From Phoronis australis (Eukaryota > Phoronida > Phoronidae): a stretch of 23,080 nucleotides of DNA. Positions 9,001 to 19,091 of this stretch are shown here, in pieces. Position 1 is the stretch's first letter; the number at the start of each line of letters is the position of its first letter. Below the pieces are notes generated by a model that worked only from the letters and a program-made list of their open reading frames with translations, ran no database searches and had not been told where the DNA came from. Made by a program: the position numbers and the translations under genes. The DNA lies in NCBI GenBank assembly GCA_002633005.1, contig NMRA01000297.1, positions 18,076 through 41,155 of the forward strand, written 5' to 3'.

Positions 9001-12000
9001 AACCCTGTTAGTCATCCCATTGGATATGAATTCAAGTTTGCTTAGATATAGGGGTGAAAAATCTAGTTAACAAATCAAAATATGACAAGAGAGACACCTG
9101 AATATCCAATGGTTTGAGTCATTTGTGTTCAGTAAGAGGTTCACAGGCAACAGGTCGAAAATTAAGTCGAACTCGCTTGAATTCAGGTCAAATTAGGTGG
9201 ACTGGTATGGTTTCCAAATTCCAACTTGTAGCAGACATGTCAAATGCTGGCATTGCACCTGGATTTACCTTGTCGAATGAGTCTGTGTGAGGCCGGATGA
9301 TCATTTCTGACTTGTAGCTAGATACTCTAACAAATTTGTTGTTGTGTGGATATGACGGATGGTTTACAGCACGATTGATGATAACCATCACCTTCTTGTC
9401 ATGATCAACCTTAAACCGCCTTTTGAAAATATATTCCCGACTGTACATGGGAAACTGCAAAAAATAAAACACACGTCACAGTATTTACACATATACAGAA
9501 AAGCACTAAGGGGGGGATGGGGGGCGGCGTAAATTAGTAGTGACTGAGGGACACTGAGCTGCGCAAAATTGGTGACGACTGTGGACGGTGATAAACTGGT
9601 GATGACCAGAAGAAATGTCCGTTATCTTCCACGCAGATTATCAGAAAATGTTAAAGATTATCAGTTTCATTTCATCCACAGATTTCACAAGTCAGAGTTT
9701 TCACTGGGGTTAAAAACGTAGCAAACCCAGATGTGTTAGGTCACCTCAGTTGCATGAAGACGGGCCAGTGTCACTGAGTTAACATTGGGCATTTCAAAGG
9801 CTGTGGATGAGAAAGGTTTTAACTGTAAAAAACGATTGGGTGAATTTGATGTTGGTAGCATATGAAATCGCCCTTATATGTACAATGTGTGAGTTAATCG
9901 TGTCTTCAGCCACGCAGCACTGTACTAGTCGACGCATTCCTCATCGTTTGCAGTAGGCCTAAACATGTAGAACGACAGCGCTTCTTCAACAATTCCCACA
10001 TCCATTACTGTTACGTTTAATGCAAAATTCGTTAAAATTGAGAAAGCCCATGTTTTGATGGTCGGGAACCCTCTTTGTGCGTCGAATACGCAAGTGCAGC
10101 TTTTTATTGGGAAACCATGCGTTGAAAGTGCAAACTCAACATTTTTTTATTGAGAAAACGCATTCTTACAAAAGAGAATCAGTTGTCTGCAACGTTTCAT
10201 GTTCGTCAATAATGCAAACCAGAGCCACTCATTGGAAAGCCCATATTTGTCACCAGGAAGACTTTTTTCACAATGCAGCCTGATATTTTAAGTGAGATAG
10301 CACAGTTTTGAAAAGATTCCCTCACTTGCCGGGAACGATCTTTGAGCATGGGCCGAATATTTGATATTGAGAAAGCACATCTTTGAAAAGACGAATCAAC
10401 ACTTGTCGGGAACGGTCTTTGTGCGTCAACACCCCACATTTCTTATTGGGAAAGCCAGATTTTCAAAAATTAATTGCGCAGACCATCTGAGTATCATTGA
10501 CCTGCAATTATACTGCTAGACCGAGCCAGCAATGTTGATGCTACGACCGCCCATTGAAATAATGTACACCCACGAAATTCGGACACTAGTGGAAACCCAA
10601 ATTTGAAGGTCCGCCAAATTCGGACACCACAAAAATGATGTTTCGCGAGATTCGTCCAAGAAATTAATTTTTTCAATTGGAATTAATTTTCAGTGTCCGA
10701 AAATTGCGCGACTTTACTGTACAGAAAGGCACAACTTTGACATTTTGGTGCAACACAATAGAAGCTATTTAAGTGTTCATGGGACAATATACAGGCAATT
10801 CCATTTGTGATGGCCGTACAATTAGATAACATTTTGACCAACTGTGAAAAAAATCATTCTAGGAAAACAATTAATACACCAATTATCAGGTATCATTAAT
10901 AACTTACAATGCATTGATTAACTTTGGCATTATCTTTCTGACAGACTGTGAAAATTGCCTTTAAAGGGGTATGAAAGAGATACGCAAGGAATTTAGAATT
11001 TTTTAAAATGAAAGTGCCTTCACCCCCTCCCATACTTTTTTGCTGGAACAACCCTTAGTTAAAATCAAACAAATATATGTTAAACCTGATACATAACTTT
11101 TTTCCATTTCTATTATTAGCTTATCAACTCGGTAAATAATCTGCTTCGAATTTGCATACTTTTGACGGGTCTTGCGTACTTGCATACTCAAAGCAGAAAT
11201 TCCTTACAAATCTGCCTTTTTTGTATAGGGCACACAGGTTAGTGATATCCAGGAGTTGGCATTTGACCACAAGAGGTGTGCAACGGGTCAAATGATAATT
11301 TTTGGATAACTTAGTGTGAATGCACAAATTTGGTAATGCAGTGAAATACCCATAATTCGCCTAATATTTACAGGAGCAATGCAGAGTGCTGAAATGCGCC
11401 CACGAATGCATCGCAGATGGTGTGCTTTTACGGTTATTTATTTGTATCATAAAAATGGCCACTAGATGGCCAAAAATGTACACTCTATCCAAAAAACGGG
11501 AACTTCACAGAAACAAAGGAATAAAGGACTTTTGAAGATACAGAGGTAAACGTAAAAACTAAAATTGCCACTAGGGGGCACACCAGTAGTCGGATCCGTC
11601 CAAAAGTTCACTCATGCCGTCCCATCCATGGAAGAAACATGTGCAAAATTTCATGAACATACCTCAAGGCGTTTTGGAGATAAGAGCAGCGGACCCTAGA
11701 GGCCGGACGGATGGAGATGACGGCATAATGCGTCCAGATATAAATATTTGGGCGCATAATAAAAATAAATAAGAAACATTACGTGAAAATCGAGGAATTT
11801 TTAGAGACAAATGAACCCCAAAAATAGGTTTGTAAAGGAAAAAGTTGAAAATTGTTAGAAATTCAAATATGAATACTGAAACTAGACACTGGGCATTCAG
11901 ATAAGACCAGAAATGCTAATATTGTCACAATTCTTTTTTTCTCATAGAATTGCCCGTACTCAACTACTCATATATTGCAGTTGCTGATGGATATTGCGGA

Positions 12001-14959
12001 GAAGTAGTAATTTACAGACAATGCACAAAAACATAACTGACTGAGACAGGCGTGCTCACTGTTTGCTGGGTGCTATGTCCTAAAAGCATCAGACATCCAA
12101 AAATTGCTGCCAAGAAAAATGCTATTAATGATACTTTCATCTATTCAGAGCACTCTCCATTGAGACTGCTCATGTTATTCGTCTGTATAGGGTCATTCGT
12201 GTCCAACACTCGAAACAAAGGAAAATACGAGTGATGGCATATTTGTACTCATTTCCCGATCTGGGCTCACAAAAAGTGATCCAATTTTGAACTTGAGTGA
12301 TTCCAATTTTCTATTCGTATTTTACCATGTCTATTCTTAAGCATTTAATTGCTTATATATATGGAGCCCTGGTGTCCATGCAATTTTTCGTGAATCAAAC
12401 ACGGATATTTGCGGATTCACAGGAACTCCTACAGACCTGTCCACATCAAGGTTCGTGGGACTCACAGGGCCTTTTACAGACCTATACATATCAAGCTTCA
12501 CGGACCAAATGGTCGTTATTCAACTTTAATCAACAACTGATCTCTGCGAGTCAATGATGCGGGGCATGTTCCAAAAAATTCTCTTGTCAAAAGACAGATA
12601 TGCACAGCAAATTGTCCCATGAAAGTTAAGCAAAGCGTAACTAAAGGGCAACACTTACAGGAAAGTGCATGACCCATCGCACAACTTCTGAACCTGTTTC
12701 GCGGTCCCTATCGATGAGGTCAAGGGATACTACCAGGCTGTCCCACTGTTTGCGGTATTCCAGATCAACTTGAATGGCAAAGAATGCTCGTGACGGAATA
12801 TCAGAGAAGCTGCCAAACACTACAATCACAGAGCATAAACGATGATATTCTTAGGCATACGCTAACAAAATCAATTCTCAGTGAAAACATAATGCCCACT
12901 GATCACAAGCAGTGCTCAATTTGGTGACCTGCAGCTCGCCAATGCAAATTGCATTTGGCGACTAAGGAGAAATGCCAAGTCATGACAGGAAGTACCAATA
13001 TATGCTGCTACTTGCTATCATGGAGAAGTACCAATATATGCTGCTACTTGCTATCATGGAGAAGTACCAATATACGCTGCTACTCTGGAGTTCCGAATAG
13101 TAGTAGAGACAGCAATAATAATATAGACTGGAAAATTTCACGATTTTTAATAATAGTAGAGACTCTAATAATAGTATAGACCCAACATTTTTGCCACTAG
13201 AAAAGTAGAATACTAGTATAGACCGGAAATTGTCGGAAAAAATTAATAATAGTATAGAATGGAATAATGGTATAGACGGCAAATTTGTGGAAATTTAAAC
13301 ATAGTATAGACTGGAATAATAATATTGATTACAAACTTAGGTAAAATCTAATAACAATATAGAAGGGAATAATAATAAATTTATGTAATAATTGTATAGA
13401 CGGGAAATTTGTGGAAAATTAGACTGGAATAATAACATTGATTATAAATTTGCGTAAAATCTAGTACCAGTAGATGGAAATAATAGGAAGTGCAAAATGT
13501 AATAGTGATGTAGATGGGATTGGAATAATAGTGCAAAGAAGCAAATTCTGTCCGACTTACCACTGCTTTAAGTAATTGTTTCAAAGAAAAACTTTTAAAT
13601 TGAACATTAGCATAGTTAAATTATTACAGTGGTGTATCCACACATGCCATAACATAGTACATATATCTCCTACATTTTTCAAGGAATTCTTTTCTATTTC
13701 AGCACACTGGTGTAAGTCAAAATGCAAATTGAACATCCTACTTTACTATGCAATAGGTCTAACCAATCAGAAAAAATAGGTCAAAGGTCATTGAGTGCAA
13801 ACTAAAATTTTGAGCTAGAGACTTGAAAATTACACATCTGTTTAGAAAATGCCATTCAGTTTGATTTCTTAATTTTCAGGTCATTTGGTGCACTCATGGG
13901 GTCATTGGGTGCATTTTTCTTCTGAAAGTTTGACCAATTCATTCATCTCGTGTTCTAAAGTGCTTAAAGTAAGACATCTGTGATTCCTAGCTTTACCCAA
14001 AATTATCGTCCAGTTTACACTTATTCCCTCATCAGGGCTCATAATGCACCAGAAGGGATCAATTAGTGCAAAGGTCATCAAATTATCAACATGTAATTTC
14101 TGTTACAGTTTTAAAGAATTGTTTTTCATTTTGGTTAACGGGTTGTTATCAATAACTTCCCACAACAATTCCAGTAATACGCACGCGCAGAGTTCATTAC
14201 TGTCACGCCGTGACAATAATCTTTCTAGTTTCCAACTACCGTTACTAGATTTTAAGCAAATTAATTGGTGATCTATGCTATTATTCCAGTCTTAACTATT
14301 TTCAATTTTCCACAAATTTCCCATCTATTCCCATTATTCCCTAAAATTTGCTGTTTTGCACTATTATTCCCTTTACATCATTATTAGATTTTACTCAAAT
14401 TTGTAACCAATATTATTATTCCAGTCTATACTATTTTTAAATTTCCACAAATTTGCCGTCAATACCATTATTTCATTATGTACTATTATTAATTTTTCCA
14501 CAAATATCTGGTCTATACTATTAATCTACTTTTCTAGCAGCACAAATGTTGGGTCAATACTATTATTAGAGTCTCTACTATTAGAAATCATGAAAATTTC
14601 TAGTCTATACTATTATTGCTGACTCTACAACTATTCGGAACTTGAGAGTCATTTGACAGTTATAAGCAGATGACAATCCAGATATAGCAGCAATATTCAC
14701 CCTCGCTCATAATTTGCATGATAGGACAAATTCAGTTTCAACTTAAATACCTCTGTATTCATAAAGGTGACTATTTTCAAGAGGCTTCCTCCACAAACGA
14801 AAATCCTGCTGGTCACAAACCACTTCCCACTCTGTTGTCAAAGTAGAAGACTTCAGACAGTCGACATTATTAACACAGTTCTGAGCTGACACAGACTTAG
14901 GACTATCCATTTGGAAGTAACCCGCCAACGACTCAGTTCTAGCCATGTCTTCAGCAGCA
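5906..14959 (-). CDS. STARD7: STARD7-like START-domain lipid transfer protein (five coding exons, 5' end uncertain)
   Basis: Spliced minus-strand gene; exons 14959-14751, 12819-12659, 9454-9269, 6636-6552 and 6027-5906. All four introns are GT-AG and the phases match at every junction. From the ATG at 14946-14944 the product is 249 residues. In order it shows a START domain (about 38-222): a WEVVCDQQDFRLWRKP strand, HLYEYRVFGSFSDIP, an EYRKQWDSLV helix, GSEVVRWVMHFP joined to FPMYSREY, FVRVSSYKSEMIIRPH, then DGLDFVMTYYDDPQ and the closing helix with STGVHDFMKKLH. This order and spacing match animal STARD7, which moves phosphatidylcholine to mitochondria; vertebrate long forms add an N-terminal mitochondrial signal and membrane segment (about 370 residues), not seen here. 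The frame is open for four codons upstream of the ATG, so a further 5' exon may exist. The C-terminal tail is short and ends EKVPM. Assignment rests on recalled family motifs, not a search. Confidence 0.9.
6028..6551 (-). other. STARD7 intron d-e, 524 nt
   Basis: GT-AG intron with AT-rich content and no recognisable element. Confidence 0.75.
6552..6636 (-). CDS. STARD7: STARD7 coding exon d
   Basis: The exon is 85 nt: 28 codons plus one base. The acceptor TTTTACAG precedes GATGG at 6636; the donor ACTG|GTAAGA is at 6551. It encodes DGLDFVMTYYDDPQ and SAYNWMAST, the STARD7-type strand and turn before the C-terminal helix. It is too short to be found as a standalone open frame. Confidence 0.88.
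6754..7315. mobile_element. PIF/Harbinger-like MITE, 562 bp
   Basis: Terminal inverted repeats of about 45 bp begin GGGCTGTTCCAG at both ends and run into a G-run followed by aaggca. The flanking TTA at 6751-6753 and 7316-7318 is a 3-bp target duplication, as made by PIF/Harbinger transposases. There is no coding capacity. A motif accacccataattttt recurs in the same orientation inside the ends (about 6814, 6848, 6880, 7222 and 7255). A foldback element is nested at 6916-7028. It lies in a STARD7 intron. Confidence 0.8.
6916..7028. mobile_element. Foldback mini-MITE, copy 1 (113 bp)
   Basis: Ends are CACAGGCGCTTGAGTTT and, in inverse, CACAGGTGCTCGAATTT. The centre is a palindrome around aagaaaacatatgtttctt. 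A second copy at 20469-20579 shares the whole length. No target duplication is obvious. Confidence 0.65.
7340..7815. mobile_element. CAGGG-ended TIR element, short copy (476 bp)
   Basis: The left end is CAGGGATTGGAATGACC; the right end in inverse is CAGGGCGTGGAATTTTTCGC. The GCGGAAA motif recurs near the right end, with a palindrome at 7778-7797. Imperfect 6-bp flanks (tatact / tgtact) may be the target duplication. There is no transposase. The termini are hAT-like, but the duplication is not the usual 8 bp. It is in a STARD7 intron, 22 bp from the Harbinger-like MITE. Confidence 0.65.
7822..9268 (-). other. Remainder of STARD7 intron c-d
   Basis: AT-rich intron sequence with short open frames only. 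I see no element ends or repeats that I can support. Confidence 0.5.
9269..9454 (-). CDS. STARD7: STARD7 coding exon c (central START strands)
   Basis: The exon is 186 nt, exactly 62 codons. The acceptor is a T-rich tract ending TTTGCAG and the donor is AAG|GTAAAT at 9268. It encodes FPMYSREYIFKRRF, VMVIINRAVNHPS and FVRVSSYKSEMIIRPH. Both ends are phase 0, joining HFP to FPMYS and DSFDK to DGLDF without any shift. Confidence 0.9.
9455..10036 (-). other. STARD7 intron b-c, first part
   Basis: Contains a G-rich run at about 9510-9527 and otherwise no recognisable feature. Confidence 0.45.
10037..10470. repeat. Diverged ~80-bp tandem repeats
   Basis: The anchor attg(a/g)gaaagc recurs at about 10037, 10106, 10149, 10231, 10366 and 10445. 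A second anchor, cgggaac(g/c) then tctttg(t/a)gc, occurs at about 10063, 10330 and 10409. Spacing is near 80 bp where clear but irregular elsewhere. Copies are strongly diverged. Confidence 0.55.
10590..10721. mobile_element. Right end of a pogo/Tc1-mariner-like element
   Basis: Reading inward from 10719 on the minus strand, the end is CAGTAAAGTCGCGCAATTTT, next to a TA at 10720-10721. Motifs cggacac and gtgtccg recur at about 10580, 10622 and 10693. The left end was not found, so this may be a truncated copy. Confidence 0.4.
10722..10964. other. Unassigned intron sequence
   Basis: AT-rich with no recognisable feature. Confidence 0.4.
11010..11057. mobile_element. Fragment of the Harbinger-like MITE end
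   Basis: In inverse it reads GGGTTGTTCCAGCAAAA followed by a G-rich run and gaaggcac, like the terminus of the 6754-7315 element. A TTA follows at 11055-11057. No matching opposite end is seen nearby. Confidence 0.55.
11058..11393. other. Unassigned intron sequence
   Basis: AT-rich, with a weak GACGGG/CGGGTC-containing region near 11160-11290 and nothing identifiable. Confidence 0.4.
11394..11757. mobile_element. SINE- or MITE-like dispersed unit, about 364 bp
   Basis: Ends ATGCGCCCA and, in inverse, ATGCGCCCAAATATTT form a short imperfect inverted repeat. The interior has gccactag(a/g)gggc-like motifs and a caaaatttcatgaacatacc stretch before ggccggacggatgg. Such gtgcaaaatttcatgaa...ggacgga blocks are familiar from dispersed repeats in several invertebrate genomes. 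The class is not certain. Confidence 0.45.
11758..12658 (-). other. Remainder of STARD7 intron b-c
   Basis: AT-rich. A local pair of related segments (caggaactcctacagacctg at about 12420 and cagggccttttacagacc at about 12465) is visible. No gene or element was identified. Confidence 0.45.
12659..12819 (-). CDS. STARD7: STARD7 coding exon b (core of START domain)
   Basis: The exon is 161 nt: two bases completing Val, then 53 codons. The acceptor TTGTAG precedes 12819 and the donor CCT|GTAAGTG follows 12659. It encodes FGSFSDIP, then an EYRKQWDSLV helix and the acidic DLIDRDRETGSEVVRWVMHFP stretch, typical of STARD7. Codon phase agrees with both neighbouring exons. Confidence 0.9.
12937..12960. 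repeat. Near-perfect 24-bp palindrome
   Basis: It starts CGCCAATGCAAATTG and ends TTTGGCG. The CGCCAATGC part also occurs at about 15151 near the left end of the 15123-16719 element. It may be a relic of that family. Confidence 0.4.
12991..13084 (+). repeat. 36-bp tandem repeat, 2.6 copies
   Basis: Units start with agtaccaata at 12991, 13027 and 13063. They are nearly identical, so recent. They lie just outside the left end of the long inverted repeat. Confidence 0.8.
13082..14649. mobile_element. Long-inverted-repeat (foldback) element, 1.57 kb
   Basis: The left arm 13082-13485 and right arm 14225-14649 are collinear inverted copies of about 400 bp. Both start ACTCT..AGTTCCGAATAG from the outside. 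Each arm is built of diverged units resembling aataatagtatagactgg followed by aaatttgtgg. The central ~740 bp is unpaired and has no coding capacity. No target duplication was found. It sits in the STARD7 intron a-b and could form a large hairpin in the pre-mRNA. Confidence 0.75.
13486..14224. other. Unpaired centre of the long inverted repeat
   Basis: AT-rich. It contains the short palindrome tgtcacgccgtgaca near 14200. Open frames are short and not recognisable. Confidence 0.4.
14751..14959 (-). CDS. STARD7: STARD7 coding exon a (N-terminal edge of START domain)
   Basis: The acceptor is a T-run followed by ACAG just above 14959. The donor AG|GTATTT sits at 14750-14749. The exon begins with one base of a split codon, then AAED, then the ATG at 14946. 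It ends with HLYEYR plus one base of the valine codon completed by the next exon. The residues between the Met and WEVV are Ser/Asn-rich and not conserved. If the ATG is the true start, the protein resembles the short cytosolic form of STARD7. Confidence 0.85.
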
Positions 14960-15122
14960 CTGTAAAAAATGGAAAATTATGAACAAATGACATTTTGCTA
15001 TGCCATAAATTTCACACTTATACACTAGGTTGTAGCACCTTGCATTTATAATTTAGAATAGATTAATGGAGAACTTTCCCCAGTTCTATCTGTACCCAAT
15101 GCTTTCCGAGGAAATACCTATG
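14960..15122. other. Sequence upstream of STARD7 exon a
   Basis: Contains the splice acceptor tract of exon a at its left edge. No further coding exon is visible. Confidence 0.4.
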
Positions 15123-16719
15123 CAATGATATACTTAGCCACTAGCACAGTCGCCAATGCGAGAAAAATAGTACTGGGCGAGTAGAAGTTCACTTGCCAGT
15201 CGCCCAGGTGGCGAGTGAATTTTCAAAGCGATATGAACACTATTTCATTTCCCAGATGAAAATCAACAATTTTTCTCTTCCCTGTGCTGTTTTTTCATGA
15301 ATTAAGGTTAATTTTGGTCCCCTAACCTCGATGCTCCCGCAGCAAAAAACATCAATGGACTGCGGTCCTACTGAGTGTTCTAGTCCACATCCAAGGAAGA
15401 ATCATGATGCGCTCGTTGTGCCCGACTGGTGCACGTGCAATCGTCTTGGGTGTTCTCATTTTCATTTGTCAAGCAGAACAATGTGACCATAGACATCATG
15501 TGATGTCTACACGATGTTTTTAGAGACAGTTAGCCCTGCTTCAAAGTAGACTATGGCAGAAAAGAGAAACCATCACGCTTATGAGGAAAACAAGAGAAGG
15601 CGTGGTTAAACTTGATTGACAATGGCTTCAAGAAACAGAAAATGGCATGCAATTTTAATTAAAATGTAGTTAGTGTGTTGGATAACGTTATTGTCTTGCG
15701 TAGCCAGCCAACCAGCTATCTGTATGAAGACAACTGTCAAAATACAGCTAGGTACCTGCGTTGAGATACAACAGACCTCGAAAGTGCACACAGCAAGGGT
15801 AGTTCTTTCTACCCGTCACCTCGCCGTGAAACTTGTATCAACATGTAGAGCTAAAGACCGGCCAGAGTGTGTGCAAAATTTGGGAGTCAACCGACACTCA
15901 CCTTGCCCATTACTGCAGTTTAAATGAAGAACAAACTAGTAAATGTCATTTTCTTGCGTATTTCTCCGCCTTTTATAACAAAGAAAAGTATTTCGTCGTT
16001 TCGAAAACAGTATGCTCGTGACATGCGCACACGCCATTTCTTAAAATTTTGCGACATTTCTCGAGAGATGACAGCTTCGCAGCAGTAAAACTTGTTCTGA
16101 AAGTCGGTTTGCTGGTTTAAAAATATTAAAACTTATAATGAAGTGAAACAAATAGCGATAATTTGTCGTAACGTGTACAAAACCTCGTAAAAGAACAACA
16201 GTTGATTGAAGAATCGACAAAAAAAGAAACTGGTAATTGTGTGACGTAATATTTCATGGCGCCGAAAGCTGACGCATAAGATCGTGCCGCAATTTTAGCA
16301 GCAGAATTATGGTAGAATGCCAATTTTTTCAATAACGGTAACTAATTTAGTGTACTCTAAGAAGAGTGTTTTTAAATGACACTAATTTTGTGTCACATTT
16401 TATCTGCTTATTTTTCTTACCCACATCCGCGCGAAACTGCATATTAGTATAGAGCTTTGTGCCAAGGCTACATTTTGCGTTCTCGGAATTATAGATGTCA
16501 AAGTTTCTTAGTAAGAATTCTGCATTTTCTAAAAGTGGTACTAGCCCAAGCAAACCGTGACCAACAAATGAAGCAATGATTTTCATTGACATTGGCAGCA
16601 AGTTAGTGGTGACAAGACATGAAATGGCCGGGTGTCTGAACTTTGGGCTGAGCGAGTAATTTTCTGGGTCATTCGCCCAGCAGGCGAGTGGGGTGTTGAA
16701 ACCTAGGTACATATCCCTG
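15123..16719. mobile_element. TIR element with 5-bp target duplication, 1.6 kb
   Basis: The right end in inverse is CAGGGATATGTACCTAGG; the left end is CAATGATATACTTAGCC. Inside both ends are related segments with cgcccag(g/c)(t/a)ggcgagtg (about 15202 and 16673). The flank ctatg occurs on both sides (15118-15122, 16720-16724). CAGGG termini and a 5-bp duplication would suit a hAT-related family. The interior holds a short plus-strand frame from 15554 (MAEKRNHHAYEENKRRRG, then stop), perhaps a transposase remnant. Confidence 0.55.
15971..15977 (-). promoter_or_regulatory. Candidate TATA box on the minus strand
   Basis: TATAAAA followed by GGCGG, oriented toward STARD7. About 70 nt downstream is a strong splice donor, GCAAG|GTGAGT, at 15901-15900. 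It could mark a first, untranslated exon of STARD7 (roughly 15945-15902), or it could be the transposon's own promoter. Motif evidence only. Confidence 0.3.
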
Positions 16720-16724
16720 CTATG

Positions 16725-18264
16725 TGGCTGCCACCTGACAGTCACTACCATTAACCTTTAAGGTGCTGGGATAATTTTAGGTGGCGCCCTGCATCACCAG
16801 TGCAAAAAAGATGCACTGCTATTGGGACTACTTTGTAAAGAAGGTATCGTCATCGTTAATTAGTTATTCACTGGTTCAAATTATGCTTTACAGCAGCTTA
16901 AGGAAGTGGTTTGTCCATTGTGTACAGCCTAATCACTGTCTCACTCAAGCTGCAGACTGGGCCACAAGTCTATTCGTGATTTAACATGGTGTGCAAATAT
17001 CTCAATTATCTTTTCAATTCATCTGGAACAACTAGTCAATTTAAACAAAGGCCCAGTGCTACCTATAGGCCTAATCCACTACCTGCTCACTGGAGGTGCA
17101 GTCTGGCACGAAAGTCGCTGATTTTTGCATTACACCTTTTGGCTTTTGTAGTCACCTTTTTGTGTTAGGTGGAGAACTGATCATATTACCCATTGAAAAT
17201 AATTAAGGCTCGGTGGTTAGTTCTGCGAAGTATATGACGTCAGCAAAGACACCATTGCACAGCAGTTTATGTAACGGGTGTCTTCTGGGAGGCCTAAATT
17301 TTGAATTTCGTAGCACATTTTTCAATATTCCGTGGGCCCCACGACACAGACTTTACCGATACCAGTCTCAGAAACATTTGCATGAAACTGCTTTTGATGT
17401 CAATATCCTTGATATCTCACTGCGACACTAGTCGGTTCTGTTGTTAGCGTGCAATCGGACTCGTGGCAGACGATCGTTACTTGGAAATGTGTATCTCAGC
17501 GTCTCGTTTTTTATCGCAAAAGACTGCACACGTGAAAATGTTATTAAATGCTAATAATCACCAAAGGACAGCCGTGACTTAACTTTCAGCTGAATAGTTT
17601 TTGAGTCACCAAGAAATCCTCAAACCATTTAATTGTTTCTAGGTCTACGTGCGTGATATACATGTATGACTTGTCTGTCACATGTTATTGCCAATGTAAA
17701 GTGCAAGCCTACTGCAGTGATTGAAGTGCATGAACTCAAGCGTGCGCACCACTCCGCTGCATATCAAAAGAGAACAGCGACACTCCTAAATGAAAGTGTA
17801 CATCGGCTTGGCTCTGTTAAGCACCCGGGTGCTAATAGTTCATTTGACAATGAACTTAAAAGTTCCCGATGTTCTCCCCGGGACCAATGTAGCCCAGAAC
17901 TGATACTTTCGTGTTCCCATGTTCCCCAGGTCAATGTTCAGTAGGTCCGATGTTCTATGCCCATGACAAGCTATTCGGCAACTACCGGTAATTGGGGAAA
18001 AGCATAATTGTGGTTAGCGACCTTTTTATTCTTTTCATGCACCCCTGCCATTTTTTCGCTCACCTGACCACACAGTAAAGTAATTTTCAGACTCAAATAG
18101 AAAGAATCTTGTTCCGGCTGAATTGGGCCACTAAAATAAAATTATTGTGGGTGGCTAAAAAGGTACAGTGTAGGTGGTAAGGATGGATAGCCAGAAAGTT
18201 TGCCTCTAAAAATCGTATCATAATAACACTTCTTACTATTGCACATTGCAGCCTTTCAATATCT
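16725..18264. other. Unassigned 1.5-kb stretch
   Basis: Short open frames only, none recognisable. At about 17855-17960, a gttccc(g/c)atgttc(t/c)cc motif recurs three or four times in a diverged form. I see no element ends. Confidence 0.4.
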
Positions 18265-18329
18265 ATGTTACAGGGCTTGGAATGACCCATGACAAAAAAG
18301 AGGAAAATTTTACGGCCTAAATACACATT

Positions 18330-19081
18330 TCAATCTAAACCATACCTCAACAGATCAAAATTTACTGTGTCGTGTTGACAAAACGCACTCATCTTAAGCA
18401 GTACTTGACATCTATTTCAATGAAGGCAATTAGATGCAACAAAAAATATTTTTTTAAATTAGAATAACGATAATGATGAAAAATTTGCATTCTGAGTGGC
18501 AGGAGCTTATTCTTGATTTGTTGCACTGAGGGAGACCAATAAAATTATTTTCAATTCTTATAAATACAAAAAATGAAAATCGATCCATAGGTTATCTAGA
18601 AAGCCTGAAATACATACACATTTAATTCCAAAAAAAATTAATTCCAATGCAAATGAAAAAAAATCAAGACCAAAACCTGTGGCTCATACCCCAACTTTTA
18701 GCATGGAAAAATGAAAATCAAAACAACATAGTTTATAGAATGCATCAATAACAATCCTAAGTTGGCTAAACAGTAATTACAGGAGTTTATTGTTCATAAG
18801 CCACGCTGGTGGAGAAGAAACTATGTGACATAAGAAATAACTATCAGCGAGGACACTGAAAATAGACTGGCAGAATTTGTAAACAATGGCTTAGACCAAT
18901 CAGATCATTCAGAATCTGTCACGTGATCACTTCTCTAAAACTGCAAAACTCGAGTCACAAAATAGAACAAGAAAAATGTCAAAATAAATTGAAATACATA
19001 AAAGGCAAATTTAAACGCATTTGCAGTAACGAAAATAGCACTTTGTATTGCGTTTCGGCGGCACGTAGAAAATCGCACTCA
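18330..19081. other. Left interior of the long CAGGG-ended element
   Basis: Very A-rich with runs near 18440-18670. No recognisable gene. Confidence 0.4.
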
Positions 19082-19091
19082 AGCGGTCAGG

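Noticed and set aside
16126-16332. 68-residue minus-strand frame as a mitochondrial targeting exon
   Set aside because: Composition is partly suggestive, but there is no good donor and it lies inside a transposon.
16347-16751. 134-residue minus-strand frame as a STARD7 N-terminal exon
   Set aside because: No WDEER-like or transmembrane motif and no suitable splice donor phase. It covers the terminal and subterminal repeats of the 15123-16719 transposon.
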